Origin: Ramlibacter sp. Leaf400
Lineage (GTDB): Bacteria > Pseudomonadota > Gammaproteobacteria > Burkholderiales > Burkholderiaceae_C
DNA length: 64,000 nt
Direction: 5' to 3'
NCBI RefSeq assembly: GCF_001424545.1
Contig: NZ_LMQL01000001.1
Location: 125,198 to 189,197, forward strand
Positions within the stretch are counted from its first letter, which is position 1. Each line of letters opens with the position of its first letter. The position numbers and the translations under genes are program-made. Under the pieces are notes generated by a model that made no database searches, had not been told where the DNA came from, and saw only the letters and a list, made by a program, of their open reading frames with translations. Positions 6,559 through 17,346 of the stretch are shown piece after piece.

Positions 6559-9462
6559 TTATTGGCAAGCCTCGCACGTCGGATCGTCGATCGCGCAGAA
6601 CTTGATGTCGGTGGCGGGCGTCGCGTTCATCTGCGATTGCGCCGCGGCAGCCGCTGCATCGAGAGCGGACATGCCGCCGCTCGCACCCGAGGACACGGCG
6701 TTCAGCCGGCCCGATTGCACGGTGGACTTCTCCGCGTGCGTGGCGCTGATGGTGCGCAGGTAGTAGGTGGTCTTGAGGCCGCGCACCCACGCCAGCTTGT
6801 ACGTGTCGTCCAGCTTCTTGCCCGACGCGCCGGCCATGTAGATGTTCAGCGACTGGGCCTGGTCGATCCACTTCTGGCGGCGCGCGGCGGCTTCCACCAG
6901 CCACACCGGCTCGACCTCGAACGCGGTGGCGTACAGGGCCTTGACCTCCTGCGGCACGCGGTCGATCGGGCGCAGCGAACCGTCGAAGTGCTTCAGGTCC
7001 ATGACCATCACGTCGTCCCACAGGCCCAGGCGCTTGAGGTCGCGCACCAGGTAGTGGTTGATGACGGTGAACTCGCCGGACAGGTTGGACTTGACCGACA
7101 GGTTGCCGAAGCAGGGCTCGATCGACGCGTCCACGCCGATGATGTTGGAGATGGTGGCGGTGGGGGCGATGGCGACGCAGTTGCTGTTGCGCATGCCGTC
7201 CTGGGCGATCTTGCGGCGAAGGGCTTCCCAGTCCAGCGTGGAGGACCGGTCGACCTCGACCCAGCCGCCGCGCTCGCGGGCCAGCAGGTCGAGCGTGTCG
7301 GGAGGCAGCACGCCCTTGTCCCAGAGCGAGCCCTTGTAGCTGGAGTAGCGGCCGCGCTCGCGGGCCAGCTCGGTGGACGCCCAGTAGGCCTGGTAGCAGA
7401 CCGCTTCCATCGACTCGTCGGCGAACTGGACGGCCTCCTGCGACGCGTAGGGGATGCGAAGCTCGTACAGCGCGTCCTGGAAGGCCATCACGCCCAGGCC
7501 GACCGGGCGGTGGCGCATGTTGGAGTCGCGCGCCTTCTTGACCGCGTAGTAGTTGATGTCGATCACGTTGTCGAGCATCCGCATCGCGGTGGACACGGTC
7601 TTCTTCAGCTTGTCGTGGTCGATGGCGCCGTTCTTCAGGTGCTGGGCCAGGTTGACCGAGCCGAGGTTGCACACGGCCGTCTCGGTGTCGCTGGTGTTCA
7701 GCGTGATCTCGGTGCACAGGTTGGACGAGTGCACCACGCCGGCGTGCTGCTGGGGCGAGCGCACGTTGCAGGCATCCTTGAAGGTGATCCAGGGATGGCC
7801 GGTCTCGAACAGCATCGAGAGCATCTTGCGCCACATGTCGCTGGCGGGCACCGTCTTGCTGGGCTTGATCTCGCCGCGCTTGGCCTTCTCCTCGTAGGCC
7901 ACGTAGGCCTTCTCGAAGTCGGTGCCGAACTTGTCGTGCAGGTCGGGCACGGAGGAGGGCGAGAACAGCGTCCACTCGCCCTTTTCCATCACGCGGCGCA
8001 TGAACAGGTCCGGGATCCAGTTGGCCGTGTTCATGTCGTGCGTGCGGCGGCGGTCGTCGCCGGTGTTCTTGCGCAGCTCGAGGAATTCCTCGATGTCCAG
8101 GTGCCAGCTCTCCAGGTAGGTGCAGACCGCGCCCTTGCGCTTGCCGCCCTGGTTGACCGCCACGGCGGTGTCGTTGACCACCTTCAGGAACGGCACCACG
8201 CCCTGCGATTCGCCGTTGGTGCCCTTGATGTGCGAGCCCAGCGCGCGAACGCGGGTCCAGTCGTTGCCCAGGCCGCCGGCGAACTTGGACAGCAGCGCGT
8301 TCTCCTTGATCGACTCGTAGATGCCGTCCAGGTCGTCCGGCACCGTGGTCAGGTAGCAGGAGGACAGCTGCGAGCGCAGCGTGCCGCTGTTGAACAGCGT
8401 CGGCGTGGACGACATGAAGTCGAAGCTGGAGAGCACCTCGTAGAACTCGATGGCGCGCGCCTCGCGGTCGATCTCGTTGAGCGCCAGGCCCATGGCCACG
8501 CGCATGAAGAACGCCTGCGGCAGCTCGATGCGGGTCTTGCGCACGTGCAGGAAGTAGCGGTCGTACAGCGTCTGCAGGCCGAGGTAGTCGAACTTCAGGT
8601 CGCGGTCGGCCTTCAGGGCGCCGCCCAGGCGCTTGAGGTCGTACTGCAGCAGGTCGGGGTTGAGCAGCTCGGCGTCCACGCCCTTCTTGATGAAGAGCGG
8701 GAAGTTGTCGGCGTACGCCTCGGCGGCGGCCGACGGCGTGATGTCCTGGCCCAGCACCTCCTTGCGGATGGTGTGCAGCAGCAGGCGCGCGGTGGCGTAG
8801 GTGTAGTCCGGATCCTTCTCGATCAGGGTGCGGGCGGCCAGGATGGCGGCCTTGTACACCTCGTCGATCGGCACGCCGTCGTACAGGTTGCGCATGGTCT
8901 CGGCCACGATCGGATCGGGCTTGACGTCGGCCGACAGGCCCGAGCAGGCGTTCTCGATCAGCGCCTTGAGCTGGCCCAGGTCCAGCGGGATGCGCTGGCC
9001 GCCGTCGACCACGTGCAGCAGCGGCGCCTCCACCACGGCCGGCGTGCCCTGGCGGGCGCGCTCCTGGGCGCGGCGGTCGCGGTACAGCACGTAGGCGCGG
9101 GCGATGTCATGGTGGCCGCCGCGCATCAGGCCCAGTTCGACCTGGTCCTGCACGTCCTCGATGTGGAAGGTGCCGCCGCCCGGGCGCGAGCGCACCAGGG
9201 CGCGGATCACCTGCTGGGTGAGGCCGTCGACCGTCTCGCGCACGCTGGCCGAGGCGGCGCCCTGGGTGCCGTGCACGGCCAGGAAGGCCTTCATCATCGC
9301 GATGGCGATCTTGTTCGGCTCGAAGGGGACGACGGCGCCGTTGCGCCGGATGATCTGGTAGTGCGCGAGCGGGCTGGCGGCAGCCTGTCCGCTGCCCGCG
9401 GGGGCGTCGAAGGAGGTCAGGGTCTGGGGGGAAATGCTGTCGACGCTGGACACAGATTGCAT
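6559..9462 (-). CDS. nrdA: Class Ia ribonucleoside-diphosphate reductase, alpha subunit
   Basis: 967-residue catalytic subunit making dNDPs from NDPs. Domain order: an N-terminal ATP-cone (about residues 30-125, beginning YQIIRRNGAVVPFEPNKI) that senses ATP/dATP, then the ten-stranded barrel. Active-site residues: C369 (SSCYLTT), N581-C583-E585 (NLCTE) and C598; the C-terminal redox pair is in TCEACQ. It is about 200 residues longer than E. coli NrdA, as in other betaproteobacterial forms. The start is the ATG with AGAGGA 5 nt upstream (9468-9473); a longer frame from 9561 would run through the promoter and operator and is rejected. Expression should be repressed by NrdR through two boxes upstream. 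Confidence 0.97.
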   Translation of the reverse strand: MQSVSSVDSISPQTLTSFDAPAGSGQAAASPLAHYQIIRRNGAVVPFEPNKIAIAMMKAFLAVHGTQGAASASVRETVDGLTQQVIRALVRSRPGGGTFHIEDVQDQVELGLMRGGHHDIARAYVLYRDRRAQERARQGTPAVVEAPLLHVVDGGQRIPLDLGQLKALIENACSGLSADVKPDPIVAETMRNLYDGVPIDEVYKAAILAARTLIEKDPDYTYATARLLLHTIRKEVLGQDITPSAAAEAYADNFPLFIKKGVDAELLNPDLLQYDLKRLGGALKADRDLKFDYLGLQTLYDRYFLHVRKTRIELPQAFFMRVAMGLALNEIDREARAIEFYEVLSSFDFMSSTPTLFNSGTLRSQLSSCYLTTVPDDLDGIYESIKENALLSKFAGGLGNDWTRVRALGSHIKGTNGESQGVVPFLKVVNDTAVAVNQGGKRKGAVCTYLESWHLDIEEFLELRKNTGDDRRRTHDMNTANWIPDLFMRRVMEKGEWTLFSPSSVPDLHDKFGTDFEKAYVAYEEKAKRGEIKPSKTVPASDMWRKMLSMLFETGHPWITFKDACNVRSPQQHAGVVHSSNLCTEITLNTSDTETAVCNLGSVNLAQHLKNGAIDHDKLKKTVSTAMRMLDNVIDINYYAVKKARDSNMRHRPVGLGVMAFQDALYELRIPYASQEAVQFADESMEAVCYQAYWASTELARERGRYSSYKGSLWDKGVLPPDTLDLLARERGGWVEVDRSSTLDWEALRRKIAQDGMRNSNCVAIAPTATISNIIGVDASIEPCFGNLSVKSNLSGEFTVINHYLVRDLKRLGLWDDVMVMDLKHFDGSLRPIDRVPQEVKALYATAFEVEPVWLVEAAARRQKWIDQAQSLNIYMAGASGKKLDDTYKLAWVRGLKTTYYLRTISATHAEKSTVQSGRLNAVSSGASGGMSALDAAAAAAQSQMNATPATDIKFCAIDDPTCEACQ

Positions 9463-9526
9463 GTCGTTCCTCTGCTGCAGTTGTTCTTTGAAGGGCGCGA
9501 AGTTTAAACGCCGCTTCGCCTGAGAG

Positions 9527-9542
9527 GCACTATATATAGCGC
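9527..9542. promoter_or_regulatory. NrdR box 1 (proximal)
   Basis: CACTATATATAGCG, with a perfect CTATATATAG core (9530-9539) matching the NrdR consensus acaCwATATAtwGtgt. It covers the nrdA -10 element. Its centre is 31 bp from box 2, the usual spacing of about three helical turns for NrdR pairs. Confidence 0.88.
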
Positions 9543-9557
9543 CTCGGGGCAGATCAA
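9529..9557 (-). promoter_or_regulatory. nrdA promoter
   Basis: Minus-strand TTGATC (9557-9552), 17-nt spacer, TATAGT (9534-9529). The predicted start is near 9522, giving a leader of about 60 nt. The -10 lies inside NrdR box 1 and the -35 abuts box 2. Confidence 0.75.
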
Positions 9558-9574
9558 GCACTATAGGTAGTGGT
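9557..9574. promoter_or_regulatory. NrdR box 2 (distal)
   Basis: AGCACTATAGGTAGTGGT: dyad-symmetric CACTA....TAGTG ends (centre 9565/9566) and one disturbed position in the AT core. It lies just upstream of the -35. Confidence 0.85.
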
Positions 9575-9859
9575 TGACCCGTGGATCACGAGTGGAGATG
9601 CTGTGGACAGCATGTGGGCACCCGGTGCGTCGCGCGGACTTCGGCCGCGCGTTTTCGAGAACCATCATCCACCGGCCAATGACGGCGCGGGCTCGCGCCT
9701 CAAATGCCCTTGCAGGCCGCGCGGCTGCTGGCTCGGCGCCGGTGCGGCGCGCATCGCGTTTCGCCGTGCGAAGCAGGCGTGTGTCGACGTGCAAGGACGC
9801 GGGCACGCATCACGGCGCGAGGCGAACGCGCAACTCGACCGCAGAGGAACACACGCCTC
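9575..9859. other. Non-coding gap between the nrdA promoter and ampD, with one hairpin plus T run
   Basis: No open frame here has protein-like composition. The only structure seen is at 9631-9655: CGCGCGG, 7-nt loop, CCGCGCG, then TTTT, readable as a plus-strand terminator although no plus-strand gene lies before it. It could end a short non-coding transcript starting in the nrdA promoter region, or be chance in GC-rich DNA. Confidence 0.35.
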
Positions 9860-10427
9860 TCAGGCGGTGGGAGGGAACGACGCCGGTGGCCAGCCCAGGC
9901 TGTCCTGCAATTCGATCCAGTCGAAGCCGGGCCCCGGGTCCTGCTTGCGCCCCGGCGCCACGTGCTCGTGGCCCGCGACGTGGCGGATCGGATAGCGTTG
10001 CGCCAGCGCCGCGCACAGGCCCGCGAGCGCCTCGTACTGCGCGGGCTCGAACGTTCCACCCTCCAGGCCCTCGAGTTCGATGCCCACCGAAAAATCGTTG
10101 CAGTTGTCGCGCCCCTGCCACGACGAGGCGCCAGCGTGCCAGGCGCGGTCGTCGCAGCTCACGAACTGCCAGAGCTCCCCGCCGCGGCGAACGTAGAAAT
10201 GGGACGAGACCTGCATCCCCTCGATCGCCTTGAAATAGGGGTGGGCTTCCCAGTCCAGGCGGTTGGTGAACAGCGCCTGCACCTCGTCGCCGCCGTACTG
10301 GCCGGGCGGCAGGCTGATGGAATGGACGACCACCAGGTCGATCGCCGAACCGGCCGGCCGCGGACCGAAGTTGGGCGAATCCAGCCGGCGCGCGAACCGG
10401 TACCAGCCCCGCGACCAGAGCGCGTCG

Positions 10428-10444
<17 letters not shown>
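9860..10444 (-). CDS. ampD: 1,6-anhydro-N-acetylmuramoyl-L-alanine amidase AmpD
   Basis: 194-residue cytosolic zinc amidase (Amidase_2 family) that cuts the stem peptide from anhydro-muropeptides during murein recycling. Zinc-site regions: the first His in DLVVVHSISLP (near residue 41), and the C-terminal GHEHVAPGRKQDPGPGF block equivalent to the E. coli His/Asp ligands. The WHAG motif is present. Length (183 in E. coli) and lack of a signal peptide fit AmpD rather than the periplasmic AmiD. ATG at 10444 or GTG at 10459 are both possible; each overlaps the end of pilR, so the gene is translationally linked to the pilSR operon. Confidence 0.9.
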
Positions 10445-11914
<1,470 letters not shown>

Positions 11915-11918
<4 letters not shown>

Positions 11919-13603
11919 GCCGTCATTTTGGCAAACGCAGCCGTGGCGGCCATAGGGGAAGTCGTACGGAAGGCCACGAAGAAGGCATTGCCTGCGCGTC
12001 CGTCGCCCCGGGGCGACGGTCCGCGCCGGTAGCCGATGCTGGCGCCATGCCGCTCGCACAGCTCGCGGCAGATGTACAGGCCCAGCCCGCTGGAGCGGCT
12101 CTCCGACGAGAAGAAGGGCTCGAACAGATGGCGCTCGACGGCCGGCTCCAGCGCGGCCCCGTCGCTCCACACGGTGAGCACCGGCGCCGCGCCATCCACC
12201 GTGGTCTCGACCTGGATGGCATCGGAGGCCGACGACGCGTAGCGAAGGGCGTTGTCCAGCAGGTTCACCAGCAGGCGGCGCAGGTGGTCGGGCTCGAAAG
12301 CGATGACCTGGCCGGGGGCTTCCAGCACCAGCTGCAGCTGCCCGCCGCTGTGGTTCTGGTCGGTCCAGTCCTGGCAGCAGGCGCGCACGGCCGGATCGAA
12401 TTCGGGCCGGACCTGGCCGGGCGCGGCCGACTGGTGCTGCACCCGCGCCACGTCCAGGATCTCCTCCACGATGCGCGAGAGCCGCTGCGCGTTCTGCCGC
12501 ACCAGCGCGCTCAGCTGCCGCTGGCCGGGGTCCTGCAGTTCCTCTTCCAGCAGGTCGTTGGCCTGGGAGATGGCCGCCAGCGGATTGCGGATCTCGTGCG
12601 CCACCGCGGTGGACATGCGCCCCATGGCGGCCAGCTTCTCGGTGCGAAGGCGCGCTTCCATCTCGCGCAGGTCCTGCAGGAACACCACGCACAGGCTGTC
12701 GCCCGGCTGGTCGCCGGCGGCCGCCAGCCGGGTGCGCACGACCATGCGGCGCACCGCGTCGTCGTGCGGGATCGCCACGTCCGACACCTGCGGCTCGCCG
12801 GTGTCGAAGGTGCGCTGCGCCATCGACGCCAGCGGCGCCCAGGCCGGCTGCGCCAGCAGCGGACGACGCTGCCGGGCGCCGGCACCCAGCAGCTCGCGGG
12901 CCGCGGGATTGGCGGCCTGCACCTGGCCGCTCAGGTCCACCACCAGCACGCCGTCGGCCAGCGTCTCGATCACCAGCTGGTTGACCCGGATCTGCATCAG
13001 GGCGGCCCGGCGCCCCTGCGCCGCCGCCGCCTCCTCGCGCGCCAGCCGCAGGGCCAGCTGGTGCGCCAGGAAGGCCAGCGCGAAGAAGCCGATGCCGCTC
13101 AGGCCCGCCTGCAGGAAGCGCGGGGCGAGGTCGACCGGCGACTGAAGGGCCAGCACCCAGGCCTCGGCCAGCAGCAGCAGGGCGACCGCCGCCGCCGTGC
13201 CCAGCGCCAGCAGGGACGAGCCCAGCACCGACGCCATCAGCACCGGCACCGCGAAGAGCGGCGCGTAATAGATGCCGCCCGCCTGGAGGAACTGCAGGCA
13301 GGAGAACACCAGCAGGTCCACGCCGATGCTGGAAACCCACTGCGGATCGAACGGTGCGCCGGGATCGGGCGGCCGCACGAAGAGGCGCACCGCCAGCGCG
13401 GCGGCCAGGTAGGTGCCGCACAGGCCGATCAGCCAGCCCGAGACCGTCTGCGGCCCCAGCAGCCGGGAGCCGATCAGGAGCAGCAGCACCGACAGCCCGA
13501 TGGCGACCCGCGCGGTGGCGAACCCCAGCCAGAGGCGGACGAAGGCGGATTCCTGGGAAGCGCCCGACTCTTGCAGGACGGAGTCGAACGGCGCCGCGGC
13601 CAT
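11915..13603 (-). CDS. pilS: Membrane sensor histidine kinase PilS
   Basis: 562 residues. The N-terminal half has about six hydrophobic helices (to about residue 190) with little periplasmic sequence, as in PilS of Pseudomonas. Then a short cytoplasmic PAS-like segment (QLVIETLADGVLVVDLSGQV), the dimerisation/phosphoacceptor helix with H336 in VAHEIRNPLAAI, and a C-terminal ATPase domain with N and G boxes (LLDNALRYA, SGLGLYICREL). Expected to control PilR phosphorylation. A TTG at 13609 overlaps the preceding stop, but the ATG at 13603 is preferred. The pairing with PilR is shown by the 4-bp overlap at its 3' end. Confidence 0.9.
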
Positions 13604-13605
13604 GT

Positions 13606-13863
13606 TCAATTGCCGCCGTCGCGGCGGTGGTCGGCGCTGCAGTACAGGCGCCCGCTGGCGCCCGGCACCGCGTCCGGCCGCGGCAGGTGGAGCGCGCAGA
13701 CGGGGCAGCGCACCATGTCCTGCGGCAGGGCGGGTGCAGGTGCGGGGCTGGGACGCGCGGCGGCCGCGGCTTCGTCACGGGCGCGATCGCGCTCGCGCTC
13801 GCGTCCCGATCGCCACACCAGCCAGGCGATCACCAGCACCGCCAGCACCAGCAGGTACTTCAT
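13606..13863 (-). CDS. Small membrane-anchored four-cysteine/histidine protein (PP0621-like)
   Basis: 85 residues: one N-terminal membrane helix (MKYLLVLAVLVIAWLVW), a charged linker, a Pro/Ala stretch, and a C-terminal zinc-ribbon-like end with MVRCPVCALHLPRP and LYCSADH (C-x2-C plus C/H, a plausible metal site). Such short proteins commonly precede pilS in Burkholderiales; their role is unknown to me. It overlaps the upstream ccsA-like stop by ATGA and lies 2 bp from the pilS ATG, so it is part of the same transcript. Confidence 0.75.
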   Translation of the reverse strand: MKYLLVLAVLVIAWLVWRSGRERERDRARDEAAAAARPSPAPAPALPQDMVRCPVCALHLPRPDAVPGASGRLYCSADHRRDGGN

Positions 13864-14657
13864 GTCGACCGCCCCAGCACCACTTCCAGCACGAAGCGCG
13901 AGCCCACGTAGGCCAGCAGGAGCAGCAGGGAGCCGGTGTACAGCACACGCACCGCCGTGCGGCCGCGCCAGCCGAAGCGCGCGCGCCCCAGGAGCAGCAT
14001 CGCGAAGGCGACCCAGGCCAGCACCGAGAAGATGGTCTTGTGCTCCCAGCGCCAGGCCCGGCCGTACAGCGACTCGCCGAACAGCAGCCCCGCCAGCAGC
14101 GTGGCGGACAGCAGCACAAAGCCGGCGAAGGCGAAGCGGAAGGTGAGGCGCTCCAGCGTGAGCAGCGGCAGGCCGGCCCGCGGTTCGGCGGCCAGCCGCA
14201 TCATCTGTTCGGCGCGGCGCATCAGCCAGGCGTGCACCACGGCGGCGGCGAACAGCCCATAGGAGGCGATGCCCAGGGCCAGGTGCAGCGGCAGCAGCGG
14301 CGTGGTGGCGTGCATCGGCGTGCCGGGGAAGACCAGCGCCAGGAGCACCGCCGCCGACCCCAGCCCGGCCATGGCCCAGCGGGCCTGCAGTTGCGGGAAC
14401 AGCTCCCGTTCGACGGCGTAGACGGTCAGCACCAGCCACGCCGTGACCGACAGGGCGGGCGCGAAGCCGAATCGGGGCGAATCGCCCAGCAGGGTCCAGC
14501 CCAGCACCACCGCATGGAGCACCCAGGCGACCACCAGCGCCCAGCGCGCCGCGCGCTGGCTCAGGCGCGCCGCGCCCGCCGCGGGCACGGCATAGGCCGC
14601 GGCGGCCGCCAGGGACAGCACGGCACCGGTCGTGGACCCACCACTCGCTAGAATCAT
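13860..14657 (-). CDS. CcsA/HemX-like cytochrome c assembly membrane protein
   Basis: 265 residues, eight or so hydrophobic helices covering most of the chain. The family WD/WEHKTIFS-type motif is present (WRWEHKTIFSVLAW, near residue 205), together with a conserved His in LPLHLALGIASYG, typical of the CcsA/CcmC/HemX (YpjD) group that handles haem at the inner membrane. It is shorter than a full CcsA and lacks an obvious WGxxWxWD heme-handling loop, so a HemX/YpjD-like assignment fits best; the exact role is uncertain. The ATG at 14657 gives a membrane-type N-terminus; upstream codons are arginine-rich and run toward divergent ffh. Confidence 0.78.
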   Translation of the reverse strand: MILASGGSTTGAVLSLAAAAAYAVPAAGAARLSQRAARWALVVAWVLHAVVLGWTLLGDSPRFGFAPALSVTAWLVLTVYAVERELFPQLQARWAMAGLGSAAVLLALVFPGTPMHATTPLLPLHLALGIASYGLFAAAVVHAWLMRRAEQMMRLAAEPRAGLPLLTLERLTFRFAFAGFVLLSATLLAGLLFGESLYGRAWRWEHKTIFSVLAWVAFAMLLLGRARFGWRGRTAVRVLYTGSLLLLLAYVGSRFVLEVVLGRST

Positions 14658-14710
14658 GAGCCGCAGTTTAGTCGCTCGCCCCGCATCCGCCGGGTTACGG
14701 CGCACCCCCC

Positions 14711-16084
14711 ATGGCCTCCGCCCTCTCCGACAAACTCTCCCGCCTGGTCAAGGAAATGCGCGGCCAGGCGCGCATCACAGAAGCCAACGTGCAGGACATG
14801 CTGCGCGAGGTTCGCATGGCCCTGCTCGAGGCTGACGTGGCGCTGCCCGTGGTGCGCGACTTCGTCGCCCGGGTCAAGGAAAAGGCGCTGGGCCAGGAGG
14901 TGGTGGGCTCGCTCAATCCCGGCCAGGCGCTGGTGGGCATCGTCAGCCGCGAGCTGGTCGCCACCATGGGCGAGGGCGTGTCCGACATCAACCTGGCGGC
15001 CCAGCCGCCGGCGGTGATCCTGATGGCCGGCCTGCAGGGCGCGGGCAAGACCACCACCACGGCCAAGCTGGCCAAGCACCTGATCGAGAAGCGCAAGAAG
15101 AAGGTGCTGACGGTCTCCGGCGACGTCTACCGTCCGGCCGCCATCGAGCAGCTCAAGACCGTCACGCACCAGGCCGGCGCCGAGTGGTTCCCCAGCTCGC
15201 CCGACCAGAAGCCGCTGGACATCGCCCGCGCGGCGCTGGACTACGCGCGCAAGCAGTACTTCGATGTGCTGCTGGTCGACACGGCCGGCCGCCTGGCCAT
15301 CGACGAAGTGCTGATGCGCGAGATCCGCGACCTGCACGCCGAGCTCAAGCCGGTGGAGACGCTGTTCGTGGTCGATGCCATGCAGGGCCAGGACGCGGTG
15401 AACACCGCCAAGGCCTTCAAGGAAGCGCTGCCGCTGACCGGCATCGTGCTGACCAAGACCGACGGCGACTCGCGCGGCGGCGCGGCGCTGTCGGTGCGAC
15501 AGATCACCGGCGCGCCGATCAAGTTCGCCGGCGTGTCCGAGAAGATCGACGGGCTGGAGGTGTTCGATGCCGAGCGCCACGCCGGCCGCATCCTGGGCAT
15601 GGGCGACATCGTCGCCCTGGTCGAGCAGGTCACGGCCGGCGTCGACATGCAGGCCGCGCAGAAGCTGGCGGCCAAGGTCAAGAGCGGCGAAGGCTTCGAC
15701 CTGAACGACTTCCTGGCCCAGATCCAGCAGATGAAGCAGATGGGCGGGCTGTCCACGCTGATGGAGAAGATGCCCGCGCAGGTCCAGGCCAAGGCCGGCC
15801 AGGTCGACATGGACAAGGCCGAGCGCGACATCCGCCGCAAGGAAGGGATCATCTGCAGCATGACGGCGCACGAGCGCCGCAAGCCCGAGATCATCAAGGC
15901 CACCCGCAAGCGCCGCATCGCCGCCGGCGCCGGCGTGCAGGTCCAGGAGGTCAACCGCCTGCTCAACGAGTTCGAGCAGATGCAGGGGATGATGAAGAAG
16001 ATGAAGGGCGGCGGCCTCATGAAGATGATGAAGCGCATGGGCGGGATGGGCGGCAAGGGCGGCATGCCCAAGCTTCCTTTCTAG
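14711..16084 (+). CDS. ffh: Signal recognition particle protein Ffh
   Basis: 457-residue GTPase that binds 4.5S RNA and signal sequences and targets nascent membrane proteins to FtsY. N domain (to about residue 90); G domain with GLQGAGKTTTTAKLA (P-loop), DTAGRLAIDE and TKTDGDSRGGAAL; C-terminal M domain, Met-rich (QIQQMKQMGGLSTLMEKM) and ending in Met/Gly/Lys repeats (MMKKMKGGGLMKMMKRMGGMGG). Length is normal (453 in E. coli). A TAGAAT at 14649 resembles a -10, but no -35 is evident. It is divergent from the ccsA-like gene. Confidence 0.97.
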   Translation: MASALSDKLSRLVKEMRGQARITEANVQDMLREVRMALLEADVALPVVRDFVARVKEKALGQEVVGSLNPGQALVGIVSRELVATMGEGVSDINLAAQPPAVILMAGLQGAGKTTTTAKLAKHLIEKRKKKVLTVSGDVYRPAAIEQLKTVTHQAGAEWFPSSPDQKPLDIARAALDYARKQYFDVLLVDTAGRLAIDEVLMREIRDLHAELKPVETLFVVDAMQGQDAVNTAKAFKEALPLTGIVLTKTDGDSRGGAALSVRQITGAPIKFAGVSEKIDGLEVFDAERHAGRILGMGDIVALVEQVTAGVDMQAAQKLAAKVKSGEGFDLNDFLAQIQQMKQMGGLSTLMEKMPAQVQAKAGQVDMDKAERDIRRKEGIICSMTAHERRKPEIIKATRKRRIAAGAGVQVQEVNRLLNEFEQMQGMMKKMKGGGLMKMMKRMGGMGGKGGMPKLPF

Positions 16085-16110
16085 GGGCAGCCCTGCAGCG
16101 GGGCCGCTCC

Positions 16111-16116
16111 TATACT
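16111..16116 (+). promoter_or_regulatory. -10-like hexamer TATACT before the M20 amidohydrolase
   Basis: TATACT ends 8 nt before the ATG at 16125. No Shine-Dalgarno and no clear -35 are present, so the transcript would be leaderless or nearly so. Confidence 0.4.
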
Positions 16117-16124
16117 GCCCCGCC

Positions 16125-17318
16125 ATGAAGATCGTCGACTCCTTCGCGGACATCTCCCGCTTCGTCGCCATCCGCCGCGACATCCACATGCATCCTGAAC
16201 TCGGCTTCGAGGAACACCGCACCTCGAAGATCGTGGCCGAGCTGCTGCGCGAATGGGGCATCCAGGTGCACACCGGCGTCGCCGGGACCGGCGTCGTCGG
16301 GGTCCTGCGCTGCGGCAACGGCCCGCGCACCATCGGCCTGCGGGCCGACCTGGACGCGCTGCCCCTGCAGGAGGAAAACCACTTCCCGCACCGGTCGCAG
16401 CACGATGGCCGCATGCACGCCTGCGGCCATGACGGGCACACCACCATGCTGCTGGCGGCGGCCTGGCACCTTTCGCAATCGCGCGACTTCAGCGGAACGG
16501 CGAACTTCATCTTCCAGCCGGCCGAGGAGATGGGCAAGGCGGGCGCGCTGAAGATGATCCAGGACGGCCTGTTCGAGCGCTTCCCCTGCGACGCGGTGTT
16601 CGCGCTGCACAACTTCCCGATCGGCAACGTGGGCGGCTTCGCGCTGAACCACGGCGCGCTGATGGCCTCCAGCAACACCTGGCGCGTGACCATGACCGGC
16701 CGCGGCACCCATGCCTCGATGCCGCACACCGGCATCGACCCGATCGGCGCCGTGATCGACCTCGGCCAGCAGCTCCAGTCGCTGGTGCCCCGGGTCGTCA
16801 ATTCCACCGAGCGCGCCCTGCTGGCGGTGACCCAGCTGCAGGGGTCCGACGCCCCCAACGTCATCCCCGACACGGCGGCGGTCGGCGGCACGGTGCGCAC
16901 CTTCTCGGTGGACGCGCTCGACCGCATCGAAGAGGGTTTGCGAAGACTCGCAGGCGGCATCGCGCAGGCGCACGGCTGCAGCGCCGACGTGTTCTTCCGC
17001 CGTGCGTCGCCGCCGGTGGTCAACCATGAGGCCGAGGCCCGCTTCGCGGCCGAGGCGATGCGCGAAGTGGTGGGCGACGGGATGGTGGATGAAAGCTATC
17101 CGGCCGTGATGGGCGCGGAGGACTTCGCCCACATGCTGCGCGTCAAGCCGGGCTGCTATGCCTTCATCGGCAACGGCGATGGCGGGCACCGCCTGGCCGA
17201 CCACGGGCCCGGTCCTTGCATCATCCACAACACCTCGTTCGACTTCAACGACGAGATCATCCCCATCGGCGCCAGCTACTTCGTGCGGCTGGCGCAGCGG
17301 TGGCTGGCCCAACCCTGA
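16125..17318 (+). CDS. M20 family amidohydrolase (hippurate hydrolase/ACY1-like)
   Basis: 397-residue cytosolic metallohydrolase of the M20D group, which cleaves N-acyl amino acids, indole-3-acetyl-amino acids or hippurate. Metal-binding and catalytic signatures seen: RADLDALPLQE; the di-metal MHACGHDGHTTMLLAAA block; QPAEEMGKAGA with the catalytic Glu; a dimerisation-domain His in RGTHASMPHTGIDP; and GAEDFAHM near the C-terminus. Substrate cannot be read from sequence. A Bug-family binding protein follows 28 bp downstream on the same strand, which hints that an acylated or carboxylate compound is bound outside and hydrolysed inside. Confidence 0.88.
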   Translation: MKIVDSFADISRFVAIRRDIHMHPELGFEEHRTSKIVAELLREWGIQVHTGVAGTGVVGVLRCGNGPRTIGLRADLDALPLQEENHFPHRSQHDGRMHACGHDGHTTMLLAAAWHLSQSRDFSGTANFIFQPAEEMGKAGALKMIQDGLFERFPCDAVFALHNFPIGNVGGFALNHGALMASSNTWRVTMTGRGTHASMPHTGIDPIGAVIDLGQQLQSLVPRVVNSTERALLAVTQLQGSDAPNVIPDTAAVGGTVRTFSVDALDRIEEGLRRLAGGIAQAHGCSADVFFRRASPPVVNHEAEARFAAEAMREVVGDGMVDESYPAVMGAEDFAHMLRVKPGCYAFIGNGDGGHRLADHGPGPCIIHNTSFDFNDEIIPIGASYFVRLAQRWLAQP

Positions 17319-17346
17319 GTCCACAAGCAAAGCAAACGGAGCCTCC

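Noticed and set aside
6478..9507. A 1009-codon plus-strand open frame over nrdA
   Set aside because: Antisense shadow of nrdA: no domain motifs, skewed composition, and nrdA active-site residues are all on the minus strand.
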